From Streptomyces purpureus (GTDB lineage: Bacteria > Actinomycetota > Actinomycetes > Streptomycetales > Streptomycetaceae), in contig NZ_BMQQ01000024.1 of NCBI RefSeq assembly GCF_014648195.1, positions 1 to 64,000 of the forward strand: a DNA stretch of 64,000 bases, given 5' to 3'. The position numbers were made by a program, and so were the translations under genes. A model generated the notes under the pieces. The model searched no databases. It was not told the origin of the DNA and saw nothing but the letters and a program-made list of their open reading frames with translations. Position 1 is the first letter of the stretch. The number at the start of each line of letters is the position of its first letter. Positions 1-7,664 of the stretch are shown here, in pieces.

Positions 1-225
1 GGTGCAGACGACGAACGAGTAGCCGATGTCGGACCAGCCGTTGCCGTCCATGTGGGAGTCCTGAAGGGAGCGGACATGGGCGGCGCAGCGGTCGTGCGGA
101 CGGTCGGTGTAGTGGCTGCCGAGGTAGTGGATCTTGACCCCGCGGCGCGGCCGGGCGTACGGGGTCGCGCCACCGGGTGTGCGGTACGCGCGGGCTCCCC
201 ACGCGGACCGCCGGATCAGCTTCAT
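1..225 (-). CDS. Peptidoglycan-recognition (amidase_2-like) protein, N-terminal part
   Basis: Only the first 75 codons are present; the gene runs off the left edge. The protein opens MKLIRRSAWGAR and continues with KIHYLGSHYTD and a WSDIGYSFVV segment. This is the layout of PGRP/N-acetylmuramoyl-L-alanine amidase type 2 domains, in which a histidine in the first beta-strand (here IHYLGSHY) binds zinc and the D-x-GWxDIGYxF motif follows. The family cuts the lactyl-amide bond of peptidoglycan. No signal peptide precedes the domain, so this looks like an endolysin-type or cytoplasmic form, but the rest is not visible. The ATG is preceded by a TGGAGG ribosome-binding site 6 nt upstream. Confidence in the fold is good; the substrate is inferred. 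Confidence 0.8.
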   Translation of the reverse strand, partial: MKLIRRSAWGARAYRTPGGATPYARPRRGVKIHYLGSHYTDRPHDRCAAHVRSLQDSHMDGNGWSDIGYSFVVCT

Positions 226-244
226 GAGGCCTCCAGGGCAAGAG

Positions 245-272
245 AAAAGCCCCGGCCGGACGGCACGGGGCT
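245..272 (-). terminator. Intrinsic terminator between the 55-aa gene and the amidase gene
   Basis: On the minus strand a 7-bp GC stem (AGCCCCG, 266-272, with CGGGGCT, 248-254) is followed directly by TTTTCTCT. This is one of few hairpins here with a real T-run. It lies just downstream of the 55-aa gene, separating it from the amidase gene. Confidence 0.55.
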
Positions 273-298
273 GGGGGACCGGGAGCGGTGGGGCGTGC

Positions 299-466
299 TC
301 AGCCGGGGGCTTCGGCGGTGAAGCCGATGGGGGTCTTCGGCGGGCTCTTGGGCGCGGCGTCGAGCAGGCGCTGGGCGGCGGCTTCGGCTTCCTGGAGCTT
401 GCGGACCGAGTTGCCCTTGATGTGGATGTGCACCTGCCGGTCCCCGGATGTCACGGTGATGCGCAT
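299..466 (-). CDS. Small hypothetical protein (55 aa)
   Basis: A 55-residue protein beginning MRITVTSGDRQVHIHIKG. The N-terminal 20 residues alternate in a beta-strand pattern, then a charged Ala-rich helix (KLQEAEAAAQRLLDAA) and a Pro-rich end follow. The ATG has an AAAGG ribosome-binding site about 8 nt upstream, and codon third positions are G/C-rich, so it looks like a real gene. I do not recognise the family. It sits between a terminator hairpin upstream (511-539) and one downstream (245-272), so it is probably its own transcript. Its closeness to an endolysin-like amidase could hint at a phage-derived pair, but nothing else phage-like is visible. Confidence 0.6.
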   Translation of the reverse strand: MRITVTSGDRQVHIHIKGNSVRKLQEAEAAAQRLLDAAPKSPPKTPIGFTAEAPG

Positions 467-510
467 CGGTGGCCTTTCTGCGGAGAGTTGGGATGTGCGC
501 CCGCACGACA

Positions 511-539
511 AAGGCCCCCGGAAGATCTCCGGGGGCCTT
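511..539 (-). terminator. Terminator hairpin downstream of the FAD monooxygenase
   Basis: A perfect 12-bp stem (AAGGCCCCCGGA at 511-522 with its complement at 528-539) and a 5-nt loop. On the minus strand it is followed by TTTGTC. It is about 100 nt past the stop of the monooxygenase. Confidence 0.75.
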
Positions 540-640
540 GTAGGTCGACGGGCACAGATGTGCTGCTGCGCCAAGTGTGACGCCGGGTGCGAACGTTTGT
601 CCAGCGACTGGCTGTCTGGCAGATGCCCGTCAGGTGCCCC

Positions 641-2290
641 TCAGGGCGTGGTGAAGACCGCTGAGAGGTGGGCGGACAGGGCCGCCAGGTCGGGCGGGGA
701 AGAGCGCGCCCCCAGATAGCCGTCCGGCCGGACGACGAACGCGGTGGGCCCGTCGACGGCGTAGAGCCGGGCGAACTCGCCCTGGGAGTCGCGGTAGACG
801 GGCAGATGCCCGCCGTCCGGCCCGGTCGCGCCGTCGGCGAGGACCAGACAGGCGTCCAGCCGGTCCCTGGCCATGTTCTGGGCTGCCGCGACGAGTTGCG
901 TGAGATCGCCGGCCTCCCCGTCCACGTAGAAGAGCAGCACGTACTCGCGGTCGCGCAGGACGTCGTACAGGCGCATGGGGAAGGTCGCGAGCTCCGTCGT
1001 CAGGCCGGTGCAGTCGGGGGCGCGGTCGCCGGGCCGCGGCCCGGGCGTGTCGGCGGACGGGCCGGTGAGGGGGGAATCGCGGTAGCCGACGAGGAGCTGC
1101 GCCTCGCGCAGCATCACCGTGCCGGGGTCCTCCTGGTCGGCCTCGATGCCCTGGCGCGCGTGCCGGACGGTACGGCCGACGACCTCCTCGCCGACGGGCC
1201 GGCGCTCGGCGTCGTAGCTGGCCGTCAGGGCGGGGCCGGCGGCGCCCTCGACGGCGAGGGCGAGCTTCCAGGCAAGGTTCCAGGCGTCCTGGATGCCGGT
1301 GTTCATGCCCTGCGCGCCGGTCGGCGGATGGATGTGCGCGGCGTCGCCCGCGACGAAGACCCGGCCCTCGCCGTAACGGTTCACCAGCCGGTGGCTGATG
1401 CGGAACACCGAGGACCAGCGCAGTGTCGACGCCGTCGTGGGCTGCGGCGAGAGCCGGTCCAGGACGGCCTGGATGTGGGGCAGGCCGGGCACGCGTCCGC
1501 CTTCCAGACCGTGGGCGATCCGCTCTCCGCCCTCCGGACGGTTCTGGGCGGCGGACGCGGCGGACAGTTCGGGCGGCACCAGCATCGACATGCGGTAGCG
1601 GCACCGGCCGGGCAGCGGGATGCACACGAGCACGTCGTCGACGGCGCCGCCCTCGTCGACGTGCGTGGCGCGCAGCCCGTACCCGTACGGCAGGTCCCAG
1701 TCGACCTCCACGTCCCCGAGCATGTACTCCTCCGGGAACGCGTCACCCTCGAAGGTCAGGCCGAGCGTCTTGCGGACGAGGGAGTGCGCCCCGTCGCAGC
1801 CGACCAGATACCGCGAGCGGATCTCCTCCTGCCCGCCCTGCGCGGTGGTGACCTGGCTGGTCACCCCGTCCGCGTCCTGGGTGAACGACACGAGCTCGAC
1901 CCCGCGCTCGATACGGGTCCCGAACCGCGCGAGATGCTCCTCCAGCAGCCGCTCGGTCTCGTACTGCGGCAGTGCGGCGAAGGTGTACGGCACCTCGGGC
2001 GGCAGCCGGAGGTCGATCCGGCCCCGCTCGGCGCCGTTCACGTAGAGCAGCTGCCCTCGCATCGGCACGGCGGCCTCCAGAGCCGCCCGGACCAGCCCCA
2101 TCCGGTCCCAGACCTCCAGGGTGCGGGGCTGAACGCCGACGGCCTTGGCGTACGGAAGCCGCGCCCCGAGCCGATCGACCACCCGACAGCCGACCCCACG
2201 CCGCCGCAGCTCCCCGGCCACGGTCAGCCCGACGGGCCCGGCCCCCACGACGAGCACATCGACCCGATGATCCCGCTCGGAGCGCACCAC
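641..2290 (-). CDS. FAD-dependent aromatic monooxygenase (PheA/TfdB family)
   Basis: A class A flavoprotein hydroxylase of about 549 residues, normal for the family. It shows the N-terminal dinucleotide motif VLVVGAGPVGL, the mid-protein DG motif (YLVGCDGAHSLVRK) that contacts FAD and NADPH, and the GD motif (VFVAGDAAHIHPP) with the GAQGMNTGIQDA helix. A C-terminal thioredoxin-like domain follows (VLLFYVDGEAGDL and FVVRPDGYLGAR), as in phenol and rifampicin monooxygenases. It likely hydroxylates an aromatic or polyketide substrate using O2 and NAD(P)H; the substrate cannot be read. I chose the GTG at 2290 because GGGAGAGG lies just upstream and the FAD motif follows within 20 residues; a GTG 3 nt later is equally possible, and an ATG far upstream would add an unlikely 46-residue basic leader. 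It stands alone. Confidence 0.88.
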   Translation of the reverse strand: MVRSERDHRVDVLVVGAGPVGLTVAGELRRRGVGCRVVDRLGARLPYAKAVGVQPRTLEVWDRMGLVRAALEAAVPMRGQLLYVNGAERGRIDLRLPPEVPYTFAALPQYETERLLEEHLARFGTRIERGVELVSFTQDADGVTSQVTTAQGGQEEIRSRYLVGCDGAHSLVRKTLGLTFEGDAFPEEYMLGDVEVDWDLPYGYGLRATHVDEGGAVDDVLVCIPLPGRCRYRMSMLVPPELSAASAAQNRPEGGERIAHGLEGGRVPGLPHIQAVLDRLSPQPTTASTLRWSSVFRISHRLVNRYGEGRVFVAGDAAHIHPPTGAQGMNTGIQDAWNLAWKLALAVEGAAGPALTASYDAERRPVGEEVVGRTVRHARQGIEADQEDPGTVMLREAQLLVGYRDSPLTGPSADTPGPRPGDRAPDCTGLTTELATFPMRLYDVLRDREYVLLFYVDGEAGDLTQLVAAAQNMARDRLDACLVLADGATGPDGGHLPVYRDSQGEFARLYAVDGPTAFVVRPDGYLGARSSPPDLAALSAHLSAVFTTP

Positions 2291-2433
2291 AGCCCTCTCC
2301 CACCGTCGCCCCCGCCGCACGGATCCCCTTTCATCGTGCGCCCGACAGGGGCGGGCGGCCACTGCGGGGCGGAGCGGCTCGCGGTCGGTCCTGCCACTCG
2401 TCCGTATGTCCGCCTGGTCACCGGGCAAAGGGA

Positions 2434-2472
2434 AGAGCGCGTGGTCGGGACCGTAAACCGACCACGCGCTCT
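2434..2472 (-). terminator. 15-bp hairpin upstream of the monooxygenase
   Basis: Perfect 15-bp stem: AGAGCGCGTGGTCGG (2434-2448) pairs with 2458-2472 around the 9-nt loop GACCGTAAA. No clean T-run follows on either strand, so it could also be a regulatory hairpin in the monooxygenase leader. Confidence 0.6.
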
Positions 2473-2718
2473 AGCTTGGGGAGTTGTTGCCGCCCGACGG
2501 TGCGAGGCTGGCGCGACAGGACGTTCGCGCCGCCGGGCGGGGTACTGGGGCCCGGATACGGGCCGTCGCTGGGACCGCGGCAGCGGCGACGGGTTGGCCG
2601 GGTCCCTTCCTTCAGGTCAAGAAGGGGGCCGGCACCCTTACCACCGCACTGGCTCGCACGCCGCCGCGGTCCTCACGCCGTCCGGACCGCCGGCCACCCC
2701 TCATCCGGGCCGGGGTCC

Positions 2719-2765
2719 GGACTGCGTACGAATCTTGACCTCCCGTCAGGATCCGTACGCGGTCC
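2719..2765 (-). terminator. Terminator of the catalase gene
   Basis: Imperfect 21-bp stem with three non-Watson-Crick positions. The core arms are GCGTACG (2724-2730) and CGTACGC (2754-2760), the outer arms GGAC/GTCC, and the loop is CTCCC. It begins 10 nt after the catalase stop codon. Confidence 0.7.
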
Positions 2766-2774
2766 ATGGAGCGA

Positions 2775-4232
2775 TCAGTCCTCGCGCAGGGCGCGGACCG
2801 CCTCCTCGACACGCTTGCCGTAGTCCGGGTCGGCGGCGTGGAAGTGGGCCAGGTTCTTCTCGATGACGTCCTCGCGGGAGACCTGGGACAGGCCGCCGGC
2901 GATGTTCGCCACCAGACGCTTCTTCTCGTCCTCCGACATCAGGCGGTAGAGCTCACCGGCCTGGAAGAAGTCGTCGTCCTTGACGTGCAGCGGGGCCTCG
3001 TGGGTGCCCGTCCAGCCGCTGATCGCCAGCGGGGCGGAGAGGGCCGCGTCCGTCTGGGCCGGGCCGGAGTACGAGTTGGGCTCGTAGTTCTTGTCGTGGC
3101 GCGAGCCGTTGCGGGTGGCCATGAAGCCGTCGCGGCCGTAGTTGTCCGCCACCGCGGCCTTGGGGGCGTTCACCGGCAGCTGGGTGTGGTTCACACCGAG
3201 GCGGTAGCGGTGCGCGTCGGCGTACGCGAACAGTCGGCCCTGGAGCATCTTGTCCGGCGACGGGCCGATGCCCGGCACGAAGTTGTTCGGGGAGAACGCG
3301 GCCTGCTCGACCTCGGCGAAGACGTTGTCCGGGTTGCGGTCGAGGACCAGGCGGCCCACGCGCTGCAGCGGGTAGTCGGCGTGCGGCCACACCTTGGTGA
3401 GGTCGAACGGGTTGAAGCGGTAGTTCGCCGCCTCGGCCGCCGGCATGATCTGCACGTACAGGGTCCAGGAGGGGTTCACACCGCGCTCGATGGCCTGCAG
3501 CAGGTCGGTCTGATGGCTGTTGGCGTCCTTGCCGACGAGCTCGGCGGCCTGGTCCGCGGAGAGCGAGCGCACACCCTGGTTCGTCTTGAAGTGGTACTTG
3601 ACGAAGAAGGCCTCGCCCGCCTCGTTGGTCCACTGGTAGGTGTGCGAGCCGTAGCCGTTCATGTGGCGGTACGACGCCGGGATGCCGCGGTCACCCATCA
3701 GCCAGGTCACCTGGTGCGTGGCCTCGGGGGCGTGGGCCCAGAAGTCCCAGACGTTGTCCGGCTCCTGCTTGCCCGTGAAGGGGTCGCGCTTCTGGGAGTG
3801 GATGAAGTCGGGGAACTTGATCGGGTCCTTGATGAAGAACACCGGGGTGTTGTTGCCGACGAGGTCGTAGTTGCCCTCTTCGGTGTAGAACTTCACCGCG
3901 AAGCCGCGCGGGTCACGGACGGCGTCCGCGCCGCCGAGCGAGTCGGCCACGGTGGAGAAGCGGATGAAGAGCTCGGTCTTCTTGCCGATCTCGTTCAGGA
4001 AGTCCGCCTTGGTGAAGGCGGTGACGTCGTCGGTCACCTCGAAGAAGCCGTACGCACCGGAACCGCGGGCGTGCACGACGCGCTCCGGGATGCGCTCCCG
4101 GTTGAAGCGGGCCAGCTTCTCCAGCAGGTGCTGGTCCTGCAGCAGGAGAGGGCCACCGACGCCGGCGGTGGCGGAGTTCTGGTTGTCGGCGACCGGGGCG
4201 CCGGACTCGGTCGTGAGCACGCGCTTCGACAT
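2775..4232 (-). CDS. katA: Monofunctional haem catalase (small-subunit, clade 3 type)
   Basis: A 485-residue catalase, the usual length of small-subunit enzymes; it converts hydrogen peroxide to water and oxygen. The catalytic His54 lies in RVVHARG, the distal Asn127 in LVGNNTPVFF, and the proximal haem ligand Tyr337 in RLFAYADAHRYR. The ATG at 4232 has a GGAAGG site 6 nt upstream; longer starts have no support. It follows the tartronate-semialdehyde reductase gene by 169 bp and carries its own TTGACG box overlapped by the palindrome at 4301-4315. The same palindrome precedes the uricase operon, whose product makes peroxide. This suggests the catalase serves urate oxidation as well as general stress defence (inference). 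In S. coelicolor a catalase gene occupies the matching position next to the glyoxylate genes. Confidence 0.95.
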   Translation of the reverse strand: MSKRVLTTESGAPVADNQNSATAGVGGPLLLQDQHLLEKLARFNRERIPERVVHARGSGAYGFFEVTDDVTAFTKADFLNEIGKKTELFIRFSTVADSLGGADAVRDPRGFAVKFYTEEGNYDLVGNNTPVFFIKDPIKFPDFIHSQKRDPFTGKQEPDNVWDFWAHAPEATHQVTWLMGDRGIPASYRHMNGYGSHTYQWTNEAGEAFFVKYHFKTNQGVRSLSADQAAELVGKDANSHQTDLLQAIERGVNPSWTLYVQIMPAAEAANYRFNPFDLTKVWPHADYPLQRVGRLVLDRNPDNVFAEVEQAAFSPNNFVPGIGPSPDKMLQGRLFAYADAHRYRLGVNHTQLPVNAPKAAVADNYGRDGFMATRNGSRHDKNYEPNSYSGPAQTDAALSAPLAISGWTGTHEAPLHVKDDDFFQAGELYRLMSEDEKKRLVANIAGGLSQVSREDVIEKNLAHFHAADPDYGKRVEEAVRALRED

Positions 4233-4300
4233 GGAGACCTTCCGTACGGGAGCTGCACTGCTGAGGGTGCCAGGAGCGTAAGTACGTCCCGAACCTCTCG

Positions 4301-4315
4301 TCAACAGTTTGTTGA
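4301..4315. promoter_or_regulatory. Palindromic operator (type A) before the catalase gene
   Basis: TCAACAGTTTGTTGA, arms TCAACA/TGTTGA, 69 bp before the catalase ATG. Read on the minus strand it ends in TTGACG, a likely -35 box. The minus-strand context TTTCAACAAACTGTTGACG differs from the uricase-operon copy at one position. Confidence 0.7.
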
Positions 4316-4401
4316 AAATGAGGTGTGGTGTTCCGGTCGGCGGCGGCGCCTGGGCGCGACAGGACAGGTGTCAGCGCCGCCGCCGACCGGAAATCTGTGG
4401 A

Positions 4402-5292
4402 TCAGACCTGCGAGCCGGAGAGCCGCTCGACGGCGCGGAGCAGGGCCGAGTGGTCCAGGCCGCCGTCGCCCTGCGCGCGCAGGGAGGCGACCAGCTGGGC
4501 AACCACGGCGCCGACCGGCAGCGCGGCACCGACGTTGCGGGCGGCGTCGGTGACGATGCCCATGTCCTTGTGGTGCAGGTCGATACGGAAGCCGGGCTTG
4601 AAGTCCCGGTTGAGGAAGTTGTCCTTCTTGCGGGTCAGGACCGTGGAGCCGGCCAGACCGCCGTTGAGGACGTCCAGGGCGGCCTGGAGGTTCACGCCGG
4701 ACTTCTCGAGGAAGACGACAGCCTCGGCGCAGGCCTGGATGTTCACCGCGACGATGAGCTGGTTGGCGGCCTTCACCGTCTGGCCGGAGCCGTGCGGGCC
4801 GCACAGGACGATGGTCTTGCCCAGGGCCTCGAGGATCGGCAGGGCGGCGTCGAAGTCCGCCTGCTCGCCACCGACCATGATCGACAGTACGGCCTCGATG
4901 GCACCGGCCTCGCCGCCGGAGACCGGGGCGTCCAGGACCCGCAGGCCTTTCTCGGCGGCGTTCTTGGCCAGGTCGACGGAGGTCTGCGGCGTGATCGACG
5001 ACATGTCGATGATCAGCGCACCCGACCTGGCGTTCTCCAGGATGCCCTCGGGGCCGTAGGAGATGGCCTCGACCTGCGGGGAGGCGGGCACCATCGTGAT
5101 GATCACGTCGGCGTCCTTGACGGCCTCGGCGATCGAGCCGGCGGCCGTACCGCCGGCGGCGGCCAGGCGCTCCAGCTTGTCCTGCTCAAGGGTGAAGCCG
5201 GTGACCGGGTATCCGGCCTTGATCAGGTTCTCGGACATGGGCGAGCCCATGATGCCGAGACCGATCCACGCGACCTTGGGGAGATTGCTCAT
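4402..5292 (-). CDS. glxR: 2-hydroxy-3-oxopropionate (tartronate semialdehyde) reductase
   Basis: A 296-residue member of the beta-hydroxyacid dehydrogenase family, which reduces tartronate semialdehyde to D-glycerate with NAD(P)H. The Rossmann motif WIGLGIMGSPMSENL is at residues 9-23, the substrate-binding signature DAPVSGGEAGA near residue 120, and the catalytic lysine in GQTVKAANQL near residue 170. Start chosen at the ATG before SNLPKVAWIG, with AGAGG upstream. It lies 41 bp after hyi, in the same direction and probably on the same transcript. Together they handle glyoxylate carboligase products, converting glyoxylate from allantoin to glycerate. The carboligase itself is absent from this window. 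Confidence 0.93.
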   Translation of the reverse strand: MSNLPKVAWIGLGIMGSPMSENLIKAGYPVTGFTLEQDKLERLAAAGGTAAGSIAEAVKDADVIITMVPASPQVEAISYGPEGILENARSGALIIDMSSITPQTSVDLAKNAAEKGLRVLDAPVSGGEAGAIEAVLSIMVGGEQADFDAALPILEALGKTIVLCGPHGSGQTVKAANQLIVAVNIQACAEAVVFLEKSGVNLQAALDVLNGGLAGSTVLTRKKDNFLNRDFKPGFRIDLHHKDMGIVTDAARNVGAALPVGAVVAQLVASLRAQGDGGLDHSALLRAVERLSGSQV

Positions 5293-5333
5293 GATGAGGG
5301 TGCCTCTCAAAAAACTGGTGGTACGGGAAGAAG

Positions 5334-6167
5334 TCAGCGGGCGGCGCGGGCCTCGGCCGGGAGCCACTCGAGGGACGCGGCGGCGTCGGCGGCCTTGTAC
5401 TCCAGGCCGACCCAGCCGTCGTAACCGGCCTTCTTGAGCTCGTCGAGGAGCTGCTCCAGGGGGAGCTCGCCGGTGCCCGGCGCGCCACGGCCCGGGTTGT
5501 CGGCGATCTGGACGTGCCCCGTCTTGTCGGCGTACCGCGCGATGGCCTGGCCGACGTCCTCGCCGTTCATCGACAGGTGGTAGATGTCGAGCAGGAACTT
5601 GGCGTTGCCGAGTCCGGTGGCCTCGTTGACCTTGTCGACGACCTCGATCGCGGCCTCCGCGCTCACCAGCGGGTAGAGCGGGGATTCCGGCTTGTTGAGG
5701 GTCTCGATCAGGAGGATCGCCCCGACCCGGTCGGCCGCGCGGGCCGCCAGGACCAGGTTCTCCAGGGCGAGCTCGTCCTGGACGGCCGGGTCGACACCCT
5801 CGACCCGGTTGCCGTAGAGCGCGTTGAGCGCCTTGCAGCCGACCGAGGCGGCGAAGTCCGCGGCGATGTCGATGTTGGCGCGGAAGCGCTCCGACTCCTC
5901 ACCGGGGACGGAGACCGCGCCGCGGTCCGGACCGGGCAGCTGCCCGGCGTAGAAGTTGAGGCCCACCAGCTGGGTGCCGGCGTCGTCGAGCGCCTTCTTG
6001 AGGGCGTCGAGCTCGCTCTGGGCGGGCGTGGCGGTGTCGATCCAGGGCCACCACAGCTCGACCGCGCCGAAGCCCGCGGCGGCGGCGGCCGCAGGGCGCT
6101 CCAGCAGCGGGAGTTCCGTGAAGAGGATCGAAAGGTTCACATCGAAGCGCTGGTCCGTGTATCCCAT
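5334..6167 (-). CDS. hyi: Hydroxypyruvate isomerase (TIM-barrel, xylose-isomerase-like)
   Basis: A 277-residue AP-endonuclease-2/xylose-isomerase-like TIM barrel of the Hyi family, which interconverts hydroxypyruvate and tartronate semialdehyde. Diagnostic stretches are FDVNLSILFTELPLLERP at the N-terminus, GFGAVELWWPW with the first metal-site region, ILLIETLNKPESP, FLLDIYHLSMNGED and VGLEYKA near the end. The best ribosome site (AAGGAG) is 13 nt before the ATG, longer than usual, and lies inside the palindrome at 6184-6200. Upstream is a good promoter (TTGACA, 18 nt, CAATCT). It heads the hyi-glxR unit. Published S. coelicolor work places hyi in the AllR regulon and links its overexpression to reduced antibiotic production; that is knowledge of the homologue, not seen here. 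Confidence 0.92.
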   Translation of the reverse strand: MGYTDQRFDVNLSILFTELPLLERPAAAAAAGFGAVELWWPWIDTATPAQSELDALKKALDDAGTQLVGLNFYAGQLPGPDRGAVSVPGEESERFRANIDIAADFAASVGCKALNALYGNRVEGVDPAVQDELALENLVLAARAADRVGAILLIETLNKPESPLYPLVSAEAAIEVVDKVNEATGLGNAKFLLDIYHLSMNGEDVGQAIARYADKTGHVQIADNPGRGAPGTGELPLEQLLDELKKAGYDGWVGLEYKAADAAASLEWLPAEARAAR

Positions 6168-6183
6168 GAGGGGTTCGGCGCTC

Positions 6184-6221
6184 CTTCCGTATTGCGGAAG
6201 TTCGTTTCTGCTTAACGGAAG
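6184..6221. promoter_or_regulatory. Operator region (type B palindrome plus half-site) before hyi
   Basis: CTTCCG-TATTG-CGGAAG (6184-6200) is a perfect palindrome with 6-bp arms. A second CGGAAG half with partial dyad (GCTTAACGGAAG, 6210-6221) lies beside it. It overlaps the ribosome-binding site and transcription start region of hyi, so a bound repressor would block the gene. Confidence 0.6.
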
Positions 6222-6249
6222 ATTGCCTGGAGTGGGGGAGGGCTGTCAA
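6220..6249 (-). promoter_or_regulatory. Probable sigma-HrdB-type promoter of hyi-glxR
   Basis: Minus strand: TTGACA (6249-6244), 18-nt spacer, CAATCT (6225-6220). Transcription would start about 45 nt before the hyi ATG, next to the palindromes. Confidence 0.55.
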
Positions 6250-6276
6250 GAGCGGCCCACAAAACGGCGCACAAGA

Positions 6277-6311
6277 AAGGCGCCTTCCGGGCGTGGCCCG
6301 AAAGGCGCCTT
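6277..6311 (-). terminator. Terminator of the mce operon
   Basis: A 16-position stem with one mismatch: AAGGCGCCTT (6277-6286) plus CGGGC pairs with GCCCG plus AAGGCGCCTT on the other side of a GTG loop. It starts 26 nt after the last mce-associated gene and marks the operon end. Confidence 0.85.
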
Positions 6312-6337
6312 GGAGGCTTGTACACCGCTACAACCTG

Positions 6338-7102
6338 CTACAACGCGTCCACGGCGCTCACCTTCCAGCCGCCGGACGTACGTGCGAGGGTCATCCGCAC
6401 CCGGTTCAGGTCGACGCGGGGACCCGACACCTGGGTGCTCGTGGTCACCTGGTTCACGAAGAGCAGCACGACCGCCCGGTCCGGCGACGCCGACACCACC
6501 GACACGGCCGGGTCACCGCCGCCCGGCGGCTCCACCACCGTCGCCTTGACCACGCCCCGGTACTTCCGCGCGGTCGGCGCCACCACGCTCGTGGTGGTCC
6601 TCCGGTACTCGTCCCGGAACGCGCCGGTGAGGTGGCCGCGTGCCGCCGCGAAGTCCCGGTCCAGATGCCGGTGGTCGTACGACAGGACGACGGGCGCCGC
6701 CCGCCGCGCGGCCGCCGCCGCCTCGGCCCGCGCCCGCTCGGCCTCCCGCCCGTCCCGGTACTCCAGCGCCAGCAGGACGGCCGCGACCAGCCCCAGCATG
6801 GCCACCAGCGCCAGGAGGGCGCACAGCAGGCCCCGCCTCCGTCCGGGCGCCCGTGCCGGCGCCTCCGCCGCCTCCTCGTCCGCGCCCTCCCAGCCCGGTG
6901 CCTCCCAGTCCGGTTCCGGCGCCCGGCCGGCCGGAGGCGGGTCCTCGGGGCGGAGGGTGCGGCCGGCCACCACGGCCGGCACACCCCCCTCGGGACGTTC
7001 GGTGCGCTCGCTGCGCTTCGCGGCCGCGCGGGCGGCGGCCGACAGGGAGCGGCGGGCGGGGGAGCCGGCGCCGCCCCGGCCTCGAAGACTCGTGTTCGCC
7101 AT
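6338..7102 (-). CDS. Mce-associated membrane protein (Mam-like), long form
   Basis: 254 residues. A basic, Pro/Ala-rich cytoplasmic segment (1-85) leads to one transmembrane helix (about 91-111, LLCALLALVAMLGLVAAVLL). Then comes a helix, the SYDHRHLDRDFAAARGHLTGAFRDEY segment (residues listed as landmarks SYDHRHLD and GAFRDEY), and a beta-rich NTF2-like domain ending TSGGWKVSAVDAL. This is the architecture of the Mam proteins encoded at the ends of actinobacterial mce operons, which stabilise or accompany the Mce complex. It is the last gene of the operon, 31 bp after its shorter paralogue, with AAAGGA before the ATG. Both paralogues share the YRHYDRD/YDHRHLDRD motif. Mechanism is not known. 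Confidence 0.8.
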   Translation of the reverse strand: MANTSLRGRGGAGSPARRSLSAAARAAAKRSERTERPEGGVPAVVAGRTLRPEDPPPAGRAPEPDWEAPGWEGADEEAAEAPARAPGRRRGLLCALLALVAMLGLVAAVLLALEYRDGREAERARAEAAAAARRAAPVVLSYDHRHLDRDFAAARGHLTGAFRDEYRRTTTSVVAPTARKYRGVVKATVVEPPGGGDPAVSVVSASPDRAVVLLFVNQVTTSTQVSGPRVDLNRVRMTLARTSGGWKVSAVDAL

Positions 7103-7133
7103 CAGAAGGGTCCTTTCAGCCGACTCGGCCGGA

Positions 7134-7664
7134 TCAGCCGACGAACTCGACGTCGGACGTCAGCCAGCGCCCGCCCTCGTGGACGAGGTCGAGCTGGAGC
7201 CGGTACGTACGGGCCTGCCCCTGCGGGGCGGCGGTATTGGTGACCTTGCTGTCGGCGACCACCAGGACGCGGGCGCTGCGGTCGTCGGCGCGGGTGATGC
7301 CCGCCTCCAGGACCTGGCCCTGGGACACCGACTTGTTCGCGGCCACCAGCTTGGTCAGCTCGGCGGTCTGCGCCGCGAACTGGTCCTTGAAGTCACCGGT
7401 GGCGCCCTTCAGCACGTTCGCGCTGTCCCGGTCGTAGTGCCGGTAGTCGAGCGAGGTGAAGTTGAGCGCCGACTGGCGCGCCGCGGCCAGGATGTCCTGG
7501 CGCCGTTGCTCCTCGGTGCGCTGCTCGTACACCTGGAGCGCCAGCCACCCGGACAGGGCCGTCACGAGGAGGGTCACCCCCGCCAGCGTCGCGGACAGCG
7601 CCCTGCCCCGGCGGGCGGCCTCCCGCAGGCGGCGTATCGCGGAGGCGAACGGCGCGCCTGTCAT
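7134..7664 (-). CDS. Mce-associated membrane protein (Mam-like), short form
   Basis: 176 residues. Short basic cytoplasmic end, one transmembrane helix (about 24-44, LSATLAGVTLLVTALSGWLA), then TSLDYRHYDRD and an NTF2-like domain ending EGGRWLTSDVEFVG. The ATG at 7664 overlaps the stop of mceF (ATGA), so translation is coupled; this start is preferred over an ATG 30 nt upstream. It is paralogous to the next gene. Expected to sit in the membrane beside the Mce lipid-transport complex. Confidence 0.8.
   Translation of the reverse strand: MTGAPFASAIRRLREAARRGRALSATLAGVTLLVTALSGWLALQVYEQRTEEQRRQDILAAARQSALNFTSLDYRHYDRDSANVLKGATGDFKDQFAAQTAELTKLVAANKSVSQGQVLEAGITRADDRSARVLVVADSKVTNTAAPQGQARTYRLQLDLVHEGGRWLTSDVEFVG

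Larger units (their letters stand above)
2291..2774. other. 484-bp gene-free interval between catalase and monooxygenase
   Basis: No credible gene is present; open frames here have the wrong codon bias. The interval holds two hairpins downstream of the catalase (2719-2765 and 2434-2472) and must hold the promoter of the monooxygenase. Two long hairpins in tandem make read-through from the catalase unlikely. Confidence 0.6.

Noticed and set aside
2766..4553. 595-codon open frame opposite catalase on the plus strand
   Set aside because: Antisense to a certain gene; composition is Val/Gly/Arg-rich as expected for the shadow of G/C-ending codons. No domain or ribosome-binding site.
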